A stretch of DNA of 64,000 bases from Petroclostridium xylanilyticum (GTDB taxonomy: Bacteria; Bacillota; Clostridia; SK-Y3), in the NCBI RefSeq assembly GCF_002252565.1, contig NZ_NPML01000019.1:558001-622000 (forward strand). Reading direction: 5' to 3'. This document shows, one piece after another, positions 1-8,540 of this stretch; position 1 is the stretch's first letter; every line of letters starts with the position of its first letter. The notes beneath the pieces are model-generated. The model was given only the letters and a program-made list of their open reading frames with translations. It was not told where the DNA came from and made no database searches. Position numbers and translations under genes: made by a program.

Positions 1-762
1 TATTTGCTCTTTTGACATGGTGAATAATCCTGAGTTCGATAATGCATTCACCAGTGTCTTTCTTCTTTGCCCAAACGCAGCTTTTACGACATTGAAAAAC
101 TTTTTTTCATCTTCCACCTCAACAGGAGGTTGTCTAAGTATATCAAGCTTTATTACTACTGATTCCACCTTTGGCTGCGGCATGAAACAATGGGGAGGCA
201 CTGTGGCAATAATACAAGGTTTTGTAAAATACTGCACAGCAACACTTAATGCTCCATAGTCTTTTTCCCCTGCTTTCGCTGCCATCCTCTCGGCAACTTC
301 CTTTTGTACCATCACAATAATACTATCTATGTTTAGCTTTTTTTCCAATAGTCCCATAATAATTGGTGTAGTGATATAATACGGTAAATTAGCCGCCACT
401 TTTACATCCATATTGGGAAATTCATTATTTATTATTGCATTCATATCTACTTTCAATGCGTCAGCATTTATTATTTTCACATTTTTATATTCACCAAGCG
501 TTTCGTTTAAAATAGGTAAAAGGTGAGAATCCAATTCTATCGCTACCACTTTTCCAGCTTTTTCCGCAAGCGCCTGCGTTAGAACACCTATCCCTGGCCC
601 AATCTCTATAACGCCGGTATTTTCTCCTATTTCTGCCGAACTTACAATTTTATCAAGGACATTTGAATCTATAAGAAAATTTTGCCCCAGGTTTTTATTA
701 AAACGAAAACCGTATTTAGTGATAATTTCTTTTAGAACTTTTGGTGATGAAAGTTTATCCAT
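1..762 (-). CDS. ksgA: 16S rRNA dimethyladenosine transferase KsgA/RsmA (3' end outside window)
   Basis: Dimethylates two adjacent adenines in the 3'-terminal hairpin of 16S rRNA during 30S maturation. The 254 visible codons begin MDKLSSPKVLKEI and carry NLGQNFLID near the start, the SAM-binding IEIGPGIGVLT, and the catalytic NLPYYITTPI, in family order; the C-terminal domain has started (FGQRRKTLVNAL) when the window ends. The start at 762 follows a GGAGG about ten bases upstream. It is the last gene of the conserved yaaO-to-ksgA block. The ribonuclease M5 gene rnmV, which normally precedes ksgA, is not in the roughly 400-base gap to yabE. Confidence 0.95.
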   Translation of the reverse strand, partial: MDKLSSPKVLKEIITKYGFRFNKNLGQNFLIDSNVLDKIVSSAEIGENTGVIEIGPGIGVLTQALAEKAGKVVAIELDSHLLPILNETLGEYKNVKIINADALKVDMNAIINNEFPNMDVKVAANLPYYITTPIIMGLLEKKLNIDSIIVMVQKEVAERMAAKAGEKDYGALSVAVQYFTKPCIIATVPPHCFMPQPKVESVVIKLDILRQPPVEVEDEKKFFNVVKAAFGQRRKTLVNALSNSGLFTMSKEQI

Positions 763-855
763 ATATAAAACCTCCTTTGCATTATTTTTTGTGCCGGGAC
801 TATCCGGCGTGGCAGTTAGTATGAAAGTAGCGTTGATTGGTCAGGGCTTCGACAT

Positions 856-908
856 GGGGACAGTTCCTCAGTCGCATGAAAACCACATGCGACAGACGAA
901 CCGTCCCC
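856..908. repeat. REP-type GGGGACRGTTC hairpin
   Basis: GGGGACAGTTC (856-866) pairs with GAACCGTCCCC (898-908), and inside them GTCGCATG (871-878) pairs with CATGCGAC (886-893), leaving a short loop. The GGGACGGTTC core is the same as that flanking the REP-associated transposase at 20.3-21.2 kb, so this is probably a dispersed product of that transposase family. Confidence 0.7.
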
Positions 909-1130
909 AAGCCGCATCCCTTCTACCTGCTAAATCGGATGTTTAGAGCGGCGAAAGAGAGTGAGACTTGTGGCCATTCCACGCCGAAAAGCACTATTTG
1001 CGAGGTTTGCACTAACAAGTGGTGTGTTCCCATGTCTCGCCCGAACAACCAAGCGCATTTTCATCATTATTTGTGCTGGATGTGCCCGGCGTGGGGGTTA
1101 ATAAGAAAATGCTCCAAACTAAATATAAAA

Positions 1131-1149
1131 CGCCGGGCAGAACCCGGCG
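1131..1149 (-). terminator. Intrinsic terminator of yabE
   Basis: CGCCGGG and CCCGGCG form a 7-bp GC stem with a 5-base loop. On the minus strand it is followed by TTTTATATTT, as expected just after the yabE stop codon. Confidence 0.8.
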
Positions 1150-1160
1150 ACCTTGGTACT

Positions 1161-2207
1161 CTATTCTAATATGTACACTTTAACTTTCCTTATTCCAAAC
1201 TTTTTAACAAAAGCAGGATCATCATAGAAAAGGTCTATAATATCACCTTTGACTCCTCCTCCTATGTCGCCTGCCACAGCAAACCCATAGGACCAGGAGC
1301 CGTTAGCTCCTTCTATATATAACCTTGAATACAGCGGTATAGTCTTGGGGTCAACAGCAACTACCCCATGCCTTGCTTTCATTCCCGTATAGGTAACACC
1401 ATAATTGGGATCTCCAGGATTTTTACCACAACTTTCATAGGACAGGTCATAAGCAGTAGCTCTCATATTTAATACTTTTCTATATCTAAAGCTTTCTCCA
1501 CGGGAAGTCTTGTGCATTGCTACTGTACCGTATTCGTTAATTTGATCTACAGGTTGTGATACAATATTATCACTAATAAGCTTTCTTGAAACTTCTTTTC
1601 CGTCATGTAGCACTACAGCATATTTCTTCTCTCTTGTGCCTTCAACACCCTGCTGTACAATTCTGTTTTTCCCTTTATCCATTTTTTCACTTGCACGATT
1701 TACTGTTTTAAATGGGATTTTTTCTTTGATAGTTTCTATATTTTCTACGACTCTTACAATAGAAATTTGCATTTGGGCGGATATTTGATCAGTTAGATTG
1801 TAATTTACCATATCTTTCTCATTTAGTTGAATATTTGCTTGTTCTAAAACCTCTTTTACAGTATCTTTAACAGTTTTTAAAGCTACTTCATTCCCATCAA
1901 CCAGTACTGTCACAGGCACTGCCCTCTTAATGGTAATTTCCTGATGCTTGCTAAGCTTTGTTTCAGGCGAAGGCTGTATTTCATCTCCATCGTATAACTG
2001 TACGCCCTGTTCTTTCAGAAATTCGTCTACAGTAGGTCTGCGTGTTTTTGCATATGTTATTTTCCCATCATCATTTAGAGCTACCTCTTTAGTGCCTGCA
2101 ATAACCGCATTAAATGTTGATGCTACCAATGACACCATAATAAACAACGTAAGAAGAAAAGTACGACCTGACAGGTTGACTTTCTTCAGCATGCCATTCA
2201 GGTGCAT
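1161..2207 (-). CDS. yabE: YabE-like cell-wall protein (DUF348-G5-3D)
   Basis: Secreted or membrane-anchored protein of the YabE/resuscitation-promoting-factor-like group, presumably a lytic transglycosylase-type wall enzyme. From the chosen start: a hydrophobic segment (about residues 12-38), two DUF348 units (about 40-140), a G5 region (about 150-230) and a C-terminal 3D domain with the three aspartates in GDIGGGVKGDIIDLF. The longer reading frame reaches 2270, but ATG at 2207 has AGGAGG seven bases upstream, giving 348 residues. It lies between tatD and ksgA, as in Bacillus. The wall-hydrolase role is known for the family; nothing here fixes the substrate. Confidence 0.9.
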   Translation of the reverse strand: MHLNGMLKKVNLSGRTFLLTLFIMVSLVASTFNAVIAGTKEVALNDDGKITYAKTRRPTVDEFLKEQGVQLYDGDEIQPSPETKLSKHQEITIKRAVPVTVLVDGNEVALKTVKDTVKEVLEQANIQLNEKDMVNYNLTDQISAQMQISIVRVVENIETIKEKIPFKTVNRASEKMDKGKNRIVQQGVEGTREKKYAVVLHDGKEVSRKLISDNIVSQPVDQINEYGTVAMHKTSRGESFRYRKVLNMRATAYDLSYESCGKNPGDPNYGVTYTGMKARHGVVAVDPKTIPLYSRLYIEGANGSWSYGFAVAGDIGGGVKGDIIDLFYDDPAFVKKFGIRKVKVYILE

Positions 2208-2445
2208 TTCTCTACCTCCTATTTTTTTAGACTTGCTGCTAATTTTATTCCATTTTTCCATTTCTGTCAAATGGCAAAATTACCAACCTTGACATAAAAA
2301 TCAGTAATATTATTGACCAATATCACTAATTTTATCCATTATACTTAAATTTTTTATCCATAGCGCCAGTTTATTATACCCTGCTTTAACAAAATTAATT
2401 TTTGCCTGAACTACACAATTCTCTAAATTTTAAATTGAACAAAAC

Positions 2446-2487
2446 AAATGACATTCGTTTTGCTCCAATCCAAAATGAATGTCATTT
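2446..2487. terminator. Hairpin terminator after the Met/Pro/Gly-rich gene
   Basis: A 17-bp inverted repeat with one mismatch (2446-2462 and 2471-2487, cores ATGACATTC and GAATGTCAT) lies 36 bases past the stop of the gene at 2523. Both flanks are T/A-rich, so it could work in either direction. Confidence 0.55.
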
Positions 2488-2522
2488 TATAGTAAGTACG
2501 TTATTTAATTTTTTAATTAAAA

Positions 2523-2906
2523 TTAATCTTTTTCAGGCATTCTCATTCCAGGATATCCCATGCCTGGCATTCCTGGTGTGGGGTAATACATTCCACCCAT
2601 ACCGGGTACATAATACATTCCGCCTGGCATCGGACTGTACATATCTCCCATTCCTGGCATAGGATAGCCGTACATTCCACCGTACATCGGATTATACATT
2701 CCACCATGCATTGGGTCTCCGCATCCCATATCTCCGCCCATCATTGGCATCTGCGGAGGCATCATAGGCATTTGCGGCTGTATCATGGGACAGCCGCCAT
2801 ATTGCATCATTGGACACCATGGCATTGGCTGAGGCATTGGCGGCATTATAGGGGGTGTATATTCCTTTTCAGGTTTTTCAGGTTCATACTTTCTCTTATC
2901 TTCCAT
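2523..2906 (-). CDS. Met/Pro/Gly-rich low-complexity protein, probable spore coat component
   Basis: 127 residues: a charged start (MEDKRKYEPEKPEKE) followed by about 105 residues made almost wholly of Met, Pro, Gly and Tyr in short units such as MPMMPPQMP, GGMYNPMYGGMYG and PGMGGMYYP. Three Cys are present. A good GGAGGAG site precedes the ATG. Upstream there is a sigma-K-like arrangement, AC (2974-2975), 16 bases, CATATACTG (2949-2957). Composition and promoter suggest a late mother-cell coat protein; no named family is recognised and the coat assignment is inference. Confidence 0.6.
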   Translation of the reverse strand: MEDKRKYEPEKPEKEYTPPIMPPMPQPMPWCPMMQYGGCPMIQPQMPMMPPQMPMMGGDMGCGDPMHGGMYNPMYGGMYGYPMPGMGDMYSPMPGGMYYVPGMGGMYYPTPGMPGMGYPGMRMPEKD

Positions 2907-2980
2907 AAAAACTCCTCCTTAACATATGATTGGATTTTCATTCACTATCAGTATATGAGGAGAGGAGGTTTTGGTGATTA

Positions 2981-3013
2981 AAAGTTCGGAGTTTGGAGCT
3001 CGGAGCTTTTTTT
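2981..3013. repeat. Degenerate heptamer repeat (AGTTCGG type)
   Basis: Four tandem 7-base units, AGTTCGG, AGTTTGG, AGCTCGG, AGCTTTT, at the end of the radical-SAM gene. Same unit type as 30313-30371 and 40884-40913. Confidence 0.6.
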
Positions 3014-3611
3014 AAGCGCTGTAATGCCTGACCCTAAATTCTACACCTATATCCTTCGCAATTCTTTCGCACGCTTCTATATCTTCTTTGGGCATCACAT
3101 CTACAACCGTCAGTATAACTTGTGGAATATATCCTTTACATTTTGCTGCAAAATCCAGCATCCCGTGATATGCTTGTTCTCCATAGTCTGACCCGCATAT
3201 TTCTTGATATTCAGCAGCATTCTTAGCATTAAGGCTGATAGAGATGCAATCCACCAATCCTTTTAACATGGGAGTTATATCTTCACCGTGAATTAAATTT
3301 GCATGGCCATTGGTATTAATACGAATGGGTATATTAAATTTTTCTTTGATACTCTTGCAGATCTCAATGATGTCATACGCTCTTACCATAGGTTCACCAT
3401 AGCCGCAAAATACTATTTCTTTATATTTCGAAAGATCGCGCCGTTCAATATCATCAATAACTTCCCTTACAGTCGGTTCCCTCTCCAGCCATAGGTCCAC
3501 CCCTGTCCCTACTCCTTGAGCGGTATTTCTGATGCAAAAGCTACACCTGTTTGTGCAGCGGTTAGTTACGTTAACGTATAGGGCATTACCAAGTTCATAA
3601 GTAATTATCAT
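3012..3611 (-). CDS. TatD-linked radical SAM protein
   Basis: 199-residue radical SAM enzyme of the small family known for its association with tatD. The cluster motif is CTNRCSFC (CX3CX2C, about residues 18-25), and GYGEP follows at about residue 70. The core continues with NTNGHANLI and ISLNAKN. It ends without the C-terminal iron-sulfur domain of SPASM proteins. ATG at 3611 has AGGAGGG upstream. It lies 89 bases after tatD on the same strand, with a hexamer-repeat hairpin between. The reaction is not known; tatD proximity suggests nucleic-acid or quality-control chemistry but proves nothing. Confidence 0.88.
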   Translation of the reverse strand: MIITYELGNALYVNVTNRCTNRCSFCIRNTAQGVGTGVDLWLEREPTVREVIDDIERRDLSKYKEIVFCGYGEPMVRAYDIIEICKSIKEKFNIPIRINTNGHANLIHGEDITPMLKGLVDCISISLNAKNAAEYQEICGSDYGEQAYHGMLDFAAKCKGYIPQVILTVVDVMPKEDIEACERIAKDIGVEFRVRHYSA

Positions 3612-3633
3612 CTCATTTACCCTCCTTCTATAG

Positions 3634-3703
3634 AGATAAAGATAAAGATACAGACACAGATGAACAATAGCGCAATCTAAATCTGTATCTTTATCTTATC
3701 TCA
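3634..3703. repeat. Hexamer-repeat hairpin (GATAAA type)
   Basis: Arms are runs of AGATAAAGATAAAGATACAG and its complement (about 3681-3703). The right arm reaches the TGA of tatD. Related hairpins occur at 16577, 38494 and 61389. Confidence 0.7.
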
Positions 3704-4471
3704 ATCTAGTATCCTAAACAACCTTTTAGTATTCTCCATCGTCCTCTCCGCTACCTCTTCTACAGTAATACCTTTAATCTCTGCTATTTTTTCAGCTGTA
3801 TATCTTATATATGTGGAGTCATTTCGTTTCCCCCTGTGCGGTATAGGAGTCAAGTAAGGACAATCGGTTTCTATCAATAGCTTGTCTATGGGTAGATTTT
3901 TTACTACCTCTATGGATTTTACTGCATTATTAAAAGTGATAGGTCCTGCAATAGATATATAAATCCCCATCTCTAAAAGTTTCTTAGCCATCTCCCAGCT
4001 TCCTGAAAAACAATGAAATACTCCTCCAATAGAAGAGATGTCCTCTGACGTTACAATCTCCATAGAGTCAGCATGGGCATCACGGTTATGTATTATAACG
4101 GGAAGGTCTAATTCTTTTGCCAGTTGAATCTGCCTTCGGAACCAGTATCTTTGCACCTCTCTAGGCGAGTGGTCATAATAATAATCCAGCCCTATCTCAC
4201 CTACTGCCACCACTCTTGGATTTTTAGCCAAATCAGCAAGTAAACCCATGGCGTTCTCACTTATATCTCCTACATCATGGGGATGCACACCTACCGAAGC
4301 ATAGATAAAATCGTAATTTTCAGCTAAGTTTATACACTCCAGGGATGTAGCAATATTAGAAGCGGCATTCAGGATATAAGACACACCTTTTTGCTTCATG
4401 CTTTCAAGCAATATCTCCCTATCTACATCAAAGCGTCTGTCATCGTAATGGGCATGAGAGTCAAAAAACAT
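3701..4471 (-). CDS. tatD: TatD family metal-dependent hydrolase
   Basis: 256-residue TIM-barrel metallohydrolase, a 3'-5' DNase family member of typical length. Visible metal-site motifs: FDSHAHYDD at residues 3-11, GEIGLDYYY near 92-100, VIIHNRDAH near 125, and ETDCPYLTP near 202. GAGGT lies before the ATG. Gene order metG-tatD-rSAM-yabE matches the conserved origin-proximal block. The TGA stop coincides with the edge of a hexamer-repeat hairpin. Confidence 0.93.
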   Translation of the reverse strand: MFFDSHAHYDDRRFDVDREILLESMKQKGVSYILNAASNIATSLECINLAENYDFIYASVGVHPHDVGDISENAMGLLADLAKNPRVVAVGEIGLDYYYDHSPREVQRYWFRRQIQLAKELDLPVIIHNRDAHADSMEIVTSEDISSIGGVFHCFSGSWEMAKKLLEMGIYISIAGPITFNNAVKSIEVVKNLPIDKLLIETDCPYLTPIPHRGKRNDSTYIRYTAEKIAEIKGITVEEVAERTMENTKRLFRILD

Positions 4472-4526
4472 AGTTTTACCTCTTTCTTAAATACAAGTTA
4501 TCATCTTAAGTTTGCAATAAATACAA

Positions 4527-4606
4527 AAGATTGAGATTGAAATTAAGATTGAGTATAGGACAGCCATACTCACAATCTTAACCTTAATCTCAATCTTAAT
4601 CTTTCT
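4527..4606. repeat. Hexamer-repeat hairpin (AGATTG/AGATTA type)
   Basis: The left arm is tandem AGATTG, AGATTG, AAATTA, AGATTG units and the right arm their complement, closing on the loop GGACAGCC. It lies upstream of tatD, next to the ATCGATAAC element at 4614. Confidence 0.7.
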
Positions 4607-4613
4607 TATAATA

Positions 4614-4707
4614 AACCAACTTTAAAGCTAAATATTTAATTTTAAAGTTGGTTCATTTCATCGATAACTACATTAATTTATTTATAATTTTGATATTAGT
4701 TATCGAT
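4614..4707. repeat. ATCGATAAC element, copy 1
   Basis: Two adjacent palindromes: AACCAACTTTAAA paired with TTTAAAGTTGGTT, then ATCGATAACTA paired with TAGTTATCGAT. It starts one base past the TAG of metG. Copies 2, 3 and 4 are at 6970, 44229 and 55216. Confidence 0.8.
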
Positions 4708-4708
4708 A

Positions 4709-6694
4709 CTATCTAACTTTAGAACCGGAATCAATGTCCCCATCTACTGTAGCCAAGACAAGCTTCTCATCACCGGGTGTAGATGCGGCAAGGATCATGC
4801 CGTGGGATTCAACCCCTCTAAGTTTTACAGGCTGAAGATTCGCTATTACTATAAGATTCTTACCTACTAATTCTTCAGGAGTATAGTATTTTGCTATCCC
4901 CGAAACTACCTGACGAGTTTCATTACCTACTTGTAACTGAAGCTTTAGCAGTTTATCTGCGCCTTTGATCTTTTCAGCTGAAATTACTTTCGCTACTCTC
5001 AGATCTAGTTTGGCAAAATCATCTATGGAAATTAACTGTTGTTCTTCCTTTACATCTGCAACCTTTTTCTCTGCTTTTGCTGCAGTTTTATCTTCCGGCT
5101 TTACAGTTTGCTTTTGTACCTGCTGCTGTATTGTTTCCAATTCTTCAAGTTCTTTTTTAACATCAATTCTCGGGAATATGATTTCACCTTTATTTACTTT
5201 AAAATTTGCTTTTAATTTACCCCATATCTTTGAGCTTTCCCACTCGGTTTCCATACCTTTTTCAATGCCTATCTGCTGCCATATCACTGGAGAAGTATTT
5301 GGCATAAAAGGTTGAATAAGTATGGATATTATCCTTATACTTTCTGCCAGATTGTACAAAACAGCTGCCAGTCTTGGTTTTTGAGCTTCATCCTTGGCCA
5401 GTGCCCATGGCATGGTTTCATCTATATATTTGTTTGTTCTGGATACAAGCTTCCATATCTCTGTTAATGCACTGCTGAACTGCAGTTTATCCATTAATTC
5501 TTCCACTTTTGCCGTAGTGGATGCCGCAAGATTCTTCAGGTCTTCATCATAATCTCCTGCTTGTCTGTTTTCAGGCAGTTGCCCGCCAAAGTACTTGTCA
5601 ATCATTGCAACAGTCCTGCTTACCAGATTTCCGAGATCATTGGCAAGATCTGCATTAATCCTGTTGATTAGTGCTTCGTTAGAGAATATACCGTCTGCAC
5701 CAAAGGGAACTTCTCTTAATAGGAAATACCTGATCGCATCTACTCCATATTTATTCACCAATATAACCGGATCTACTACATTTCCTTTGGATTTAGACAT
5801 TTTACCGCCTTCAAGAAGCAGCCAGCCATGTCCGAATACCTGTTTTGGTAAGGGCTCACCTAATGCCATCAACATTGCAGGCCATATAATAGTGTGGAAA
5901 CGCACTATTTCCTTACCTACAAGATGAACATCGGCAGGCCAGTATTTTTTGTAATCCGAATCATCATCCGTTAAATATCCTAAAGCAGTGATATAGTTCG
6001 ACAATGCATCTACCCATACATATACCACATGCTTATCGTCAAAATTTACAGGAATTCCCCAGTTAAATGTTGTCCTGGATACGCACAGGTCTTCCAATCC
6101 TGGCCTTAAAAAATTATTCAACATCTCGTTTTGCCGGGACACAGGTTGAATAAATTCGGGATTTTCTTCTATAAGCTTTATCAGCTTATCCTGGTATTTT
6201 GATAAGCGGAAAAAATAGCTTTCCTCCTTGGTTAATTCTACCTCCCGTTCACAATCGGGACACTTGCCGTCTTTTAGCTGACGCTCGGTCCAGAAAGCTT
6301 CGCAGGGCGTACAATACCACCCTTCATATTCACTCTTATAGATATCACCACTATCATATAACTTTTTGAATATTTTTTGTACAACTTCTTCATGCTGTTT
6401 GTCAGTTGTTCTTATAAACCTATCATTAGAAATATCTAAAAGCTTCCACAATTCTTTTATACCTGCAACAATTTCATCTACATAGGCTTTAGGCGTCATT
6501 CCCTTTGCTTCAGCCTTTCTTTGAATCTTCTGTCCATGTTCATCTGTTCCGGTCAAGAACATGACGTCATAGCCTCTTAATCTTTTATATCGCGCCATAG
6601 CGTCAGCTGCCACAGTAGTATAAGAATGACCTATATGCAGTTTATCACTGGGATAGTATATAGGCGTTGTTATGTAAAAAGTTTTGCTGCTCAT
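4709..6694 (-). CDS. metG: Methionyl-tRNA synthetase
   Basis: Charges tRNA-Met with methionine. Class I synthetase of 661 residues: HIGH at residues 20-23, a zinc-knuckle pair (CTPC and CPDC, about residues 128-147), KMSKSKGN near 300, an anticodon-binding helical domain, a charged linker rich in K, E and Q, and a C-terminal OB-fold tRNA-binding domain (ISIDDFAKLDLRVAKV onward). GGAGGG precedes the ATG. No T-box leader is visible in the repeat-filled 330 bases upstream. A dispersed repeat abuts its stop codon. Confidence 0.96.
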   Translation of the reverse strand: MSSKTFYITTPIYYPSDKLHIGHSYTTVAADAMARYKRLRGYDVMFLTGTDEHGQKIQRKAEAKGMTPKAYVDEIVAGIKELWKLLDISNDRFIRTTDKQHEEVVQKIFKKLYDSGDIYKSEYEGWYCTPCEAFWTERQLKDGKCPDCEREVELTKEESYFFRLSKYQDKLIKLIEENPEFIQPVSRQNEMLNNFLRPGLEDLCVSRTTFNWGIPVNFDDKHVVYVWVDALSNYITALGYLTDDDSDYKKYWPADVHLVGKEIVRFHTIIWPAMLMALGEPLPKQVFGHGWLLLEGGKMSKSKGNVVDPVILVNKYGVDAIRYFLLREVPFGADGIFSNEALINRINADLANDLGNLVSRTVAMIDKYFGGQLPENRQAGDYDEDLKNLAASTTAKVEELMDKLQFSSALTEIWKLVSRTNKYIDETMPWALAKDEAQKPRLAAVLYNLAESIRIISILIQPFMPNTSPVIWQQIGIEKGMETEWESSKIWGKLKANFKVNKGEIIFPRIDVKKELEELETIQQQVQKQTVKPEDKTAAKAEKKVADVKEEQQLISIDDFAKLDLRVAKVISAEKIKGADKLLKLQLQVGNETRQVVSGIAKYYTPEELVGKNLIVIANLQPVKLRGVESHGMILAASTPGDEKLVLATVDGDIDSGSKVR

Positions 6695-6804
6695 GATTTA
6701 CCCTCCCCGATTTTATGAATTGAAACTTGAGGTATGCTTAATATTTTAAATATATATTATAATATCATTAATTTAGGTTTTTTCAAGGCCTTTGTTGTCT
6801 TATG

Positions 6805-6902
6805 GGTGCATTTTCCGAATTTGAAGAATATTATTCTAACAGGCTCTAAGCCTTTCCGCAACGTTCTTTCCATAATATTCTTCAAATATAAAATATACGC
6901 CC
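6805..6902. repeat. TIR element (GAATATTATGGAAAG family), copy 1
   Basis: About 98 bases with imperfect terminal inverted repeats; both ends carry TTTGAAGAATATTAT inward of a GGGTGTAT- or GGCGTATA-like tip. The centre holds AGGCTCTAAGCCT. A full copy is at 30774 (opposite orientation) and a truncated one at 49498. Confidence 0.75.
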
Positions 6903-6912
6903 TTGTCCTATT

Positions 6913-6965
6913 GTTTTCAATTCTCCATTCTCCATTCTCAATTGTCAATTCTCAATTCTTTTTAT
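6913..6965. repeat. Degenerate heptamer repeat (CAATTCT type)
   Basis: About seven tandem 7-base units varying around CAATTCT/CCATTCT/CAATTGT, directly beside two other dispersed elements. The same unit recurs at 16671-16700. Confidence 0.65.
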
Positions 6966-6969
6966 AATT

Positions 6970-7064
6970 AACCAACTGTAAAACTAAATATTGTGATTTT
7001 AAAGTTGGTTAATTTCATCGATAACTACATTAATTTATTTTTAGCTTTAATATTGGTTATCGAT
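6970..7064. repeat. ATCGATAAC element, copy 2, overlapping the end of comB
   Basis: Same two-palindrome layout as copy 1. Its last 40 bases lie inside comB and encode roughly the final 13 residues (ISITNIKAKNKLM) and the TAG stop. Confidence 0.8.
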
Positions 7065-7774
7065 ATTATTCCATCGATAAATATTGGTACTAGTTGAAAA
7101 ACGTCTTGCTGCATACAAAATTCCACATCTTTCTCAAAATTCAACGAAATTAGCCTGCTGTAATGAAAAGTACCTTGTAATAACTGGTGCATGTCATCCT
7201 TGTTATGCTTATATAAATTTTCAGCTGCAATCCCTAGGTCATTCAAGCTAATATCGTTGCCCAAACTTTTTAGTTCATAAATTATTTTTCCTGCACATAA
7301 AATATCTTCTAAAGAAAAATGCCCCTCTGTACCGGCGCAAATAATTGTAATATCTTCTAAATAATTCTTATGTATATACTGTACAACAGCTTGTCCATTC
7401 AGAAAACTTGCTATAACAATATCAACCGCCTCTTTTGCATGATGAATCGCTCTTGTTCCATTTGTAGTTGTTATAATCACATACTTATTTTGCACTCTTT
7501 CAGCAGTGTATTCCAGCGGAGAATTTCCATGGTGGAATCCCTCAATAATTACAGCATTTCTTTCTCCTCCCAACAAACATTGTTCTGGATCCAATTCACA
7601 AGCCTTTGCTTTTGCCTGATCAACATCGCAGACAGGTATCACCCCTTTGCAACCATTTGAAAGAGCCGTCACAATGGTGCTTGTTGCTCTTAATACATCA
7701 ATAACAACAGCTAGTTTTCCCTTTACCATTTGGTCTTTTACCTCATCGGCTGTAGCAATAACATCGATTCGCAT
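7025..7774 (-). CDS. comB: 2-phosphosulfolactate phosphatase family protein ComB
   Basis: 249 residues of the ComB family, Mg-dependent phosphatases that act on 2-phosphosulfolactate in coenzyme M synthesis. Family motifs: VVIDVLRATSTIVTAL near residue 25, LLGGERN near 70, GFHHGNSP near 80, TTTNGTRAI near 102 and CAGTEGHFSLED near 145. In Clostridia no other coenzyme M genes are expected, so the true substrate is unknown. The C-terminal 13 residues are encoded by a dispersed repeat and are probably not ancestral. Confidence 0.85.
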   Translation of the reverse strand: MRIDVIATADEVKDQMVKGKLAVVIDVLRATSTIVTALSNGCKGVIPVCDVDQAKAKACELDPEQCLLGGERNAVIIEGFHHGNSPLEYTAERVQNKYVIITTTNGTRAIHHAKEAVDIVIASFLNGQAVVQYIHKNYLEDITIICAGTEGHFSLEDILCAGKIIYELKSLGNDISLNDLGIAAENLYKHNKDDMHQLLQGTFHYSRLISLNFEKDVEFCMQQDVFQLVPIFIDGIISITNIKAKNKLM

Positions 7775-7827
7775 GTATCCCTATCCTTTCATATTTTAGT
7801 TCACGGAGGTCCAGTCCCCGAGTCTTG

Positions 7828-7871
7828 TCCCTTCTTCCTGCTAAATCGGACTTTTTCAGTAGTTGCGGACG
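7828..7871. repeat. Decayed REP-like segment
   Basis: CCTGCTAAATCGGA matches 930-943, and CTTTTTCAGTAGTT next to GGACGGTTC is shared in inverted orientation with 46126-46153. Probably remnants of the GGGGACGGTTC family. Confidence 0.5.
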
Positions 7872-7983
7872 GTTCTATAGTCACACATCTATATATTCAT
7901 TATATTGCTAGTTGCCACGCTTTCTCAATCCAAATCTTAAAATTGGGCATATATTTTTTAATTGATGAATATTATTCCTACAC

Positions 7984-8520
7984 TTAATTCCACCCAAATA
8001 CCATTCCGCACACCCACACACTTGCTATTATTCCCGTTAAATCGGCCAGCAATGCAGCAGCAATTGTATGGCGCACGTTTTTTATTCCCACTGAACCAAA
8101 ATATATGGCAATGGTATAAAATGTCGTTTCTGTAGAACCCATCATTGTTGAGGTAACTCTTCCAATAAACGAATCAGGGCCATAACTTTTAATCAAGTCA
8201 GTTACAATGGCCAGTGCAGCACTTCCTGATATAGGCCTCATAAGAGCAAGGGGTACAACCTCTGGAGGCATTCTAATGACAGATGTCACGGGCCTTAGTG
8301 CATAGGTAATCAAATCCAAGGCACCGGAGGCACGGAATACTCCTACAGCAACCAAAAGCCCTATAAGAGGCGGCAAAACTCTAATAACAGTATCTATCCC
8401 GTCCTTGGCGCCCTCAATAAAGCAGTCATATACCTTTACATCTTTTGTCAAACCGTAGGATATGATTAGGAAAAACATCAAGGGAATTGCCAAATTAGAT
8501 AATAACTTTATTAACTCCAT
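7984..8520 (-). CDS. spmB: Spore maturation protein B
   Basis: 178-residue membrane protein with nucleoside-recognition (Gate) domain, acting with SpmA in spore-core dehydration and heat resistance. It has several hydrophobic segments and motifs such as RVLPPLIGLLVAVGVFRASGA and RPISGSAALAI in part. The open frame extends to 8544, but AGGAGG lies seven bases before ATG 8520, which also gives the usual SpmB length. It follows spmA with a 20-base gap, so the two are co-transcribed. Confidence 0.92.
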   Translation of the reverse strand: MELIKLLSNLAIPLMFFLIISYGLTKDVKVYDCFIEGAKDGIDTVIRVLPPLIGLLVAVGVFRASGALDLITYALRPVTSVIRMPPEVVPLALMRPISGSAALAIVTDLIKSYGPDSFIGRVTSTMMGSTETTFYTIAIYFGSVGIKNVRHTIAAALLADLTGIIASVWVCGMVFGWN

Positions 8521-8540
8521 CATAACACCTCCTCTCAAAA

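Larger units (their letters stand above)
763..1160. other. Repeat-bearing intergenic region between yabE and ksgA
   Basis: About 400 bases without a convincing gene. It holds a GGGGACAGTTC hairpin (856-908), a stretch with CCTGCTAAATCGGA that recurs near 7838, two loosely related CCGGCGTGG segments (about 800 and 1087), and the yabE terminator. The short ORFs here run through repeats and lack ribosome sites. This is where rnmV would be expected. Confidence 0.6.

Noticed and set aside
837-1169. Open frame of 110 residues on the plus strand
   Set aside because: It runs through a REP hairpin and the yabE terminator, has no ribosome site and no recognisable protein features.
3634-4606. Tandem short repeats as a possible CRISPR
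   Set aside because: Units are 6-7 bases without spacers and pair as hairpins; no cas genes are nearby.
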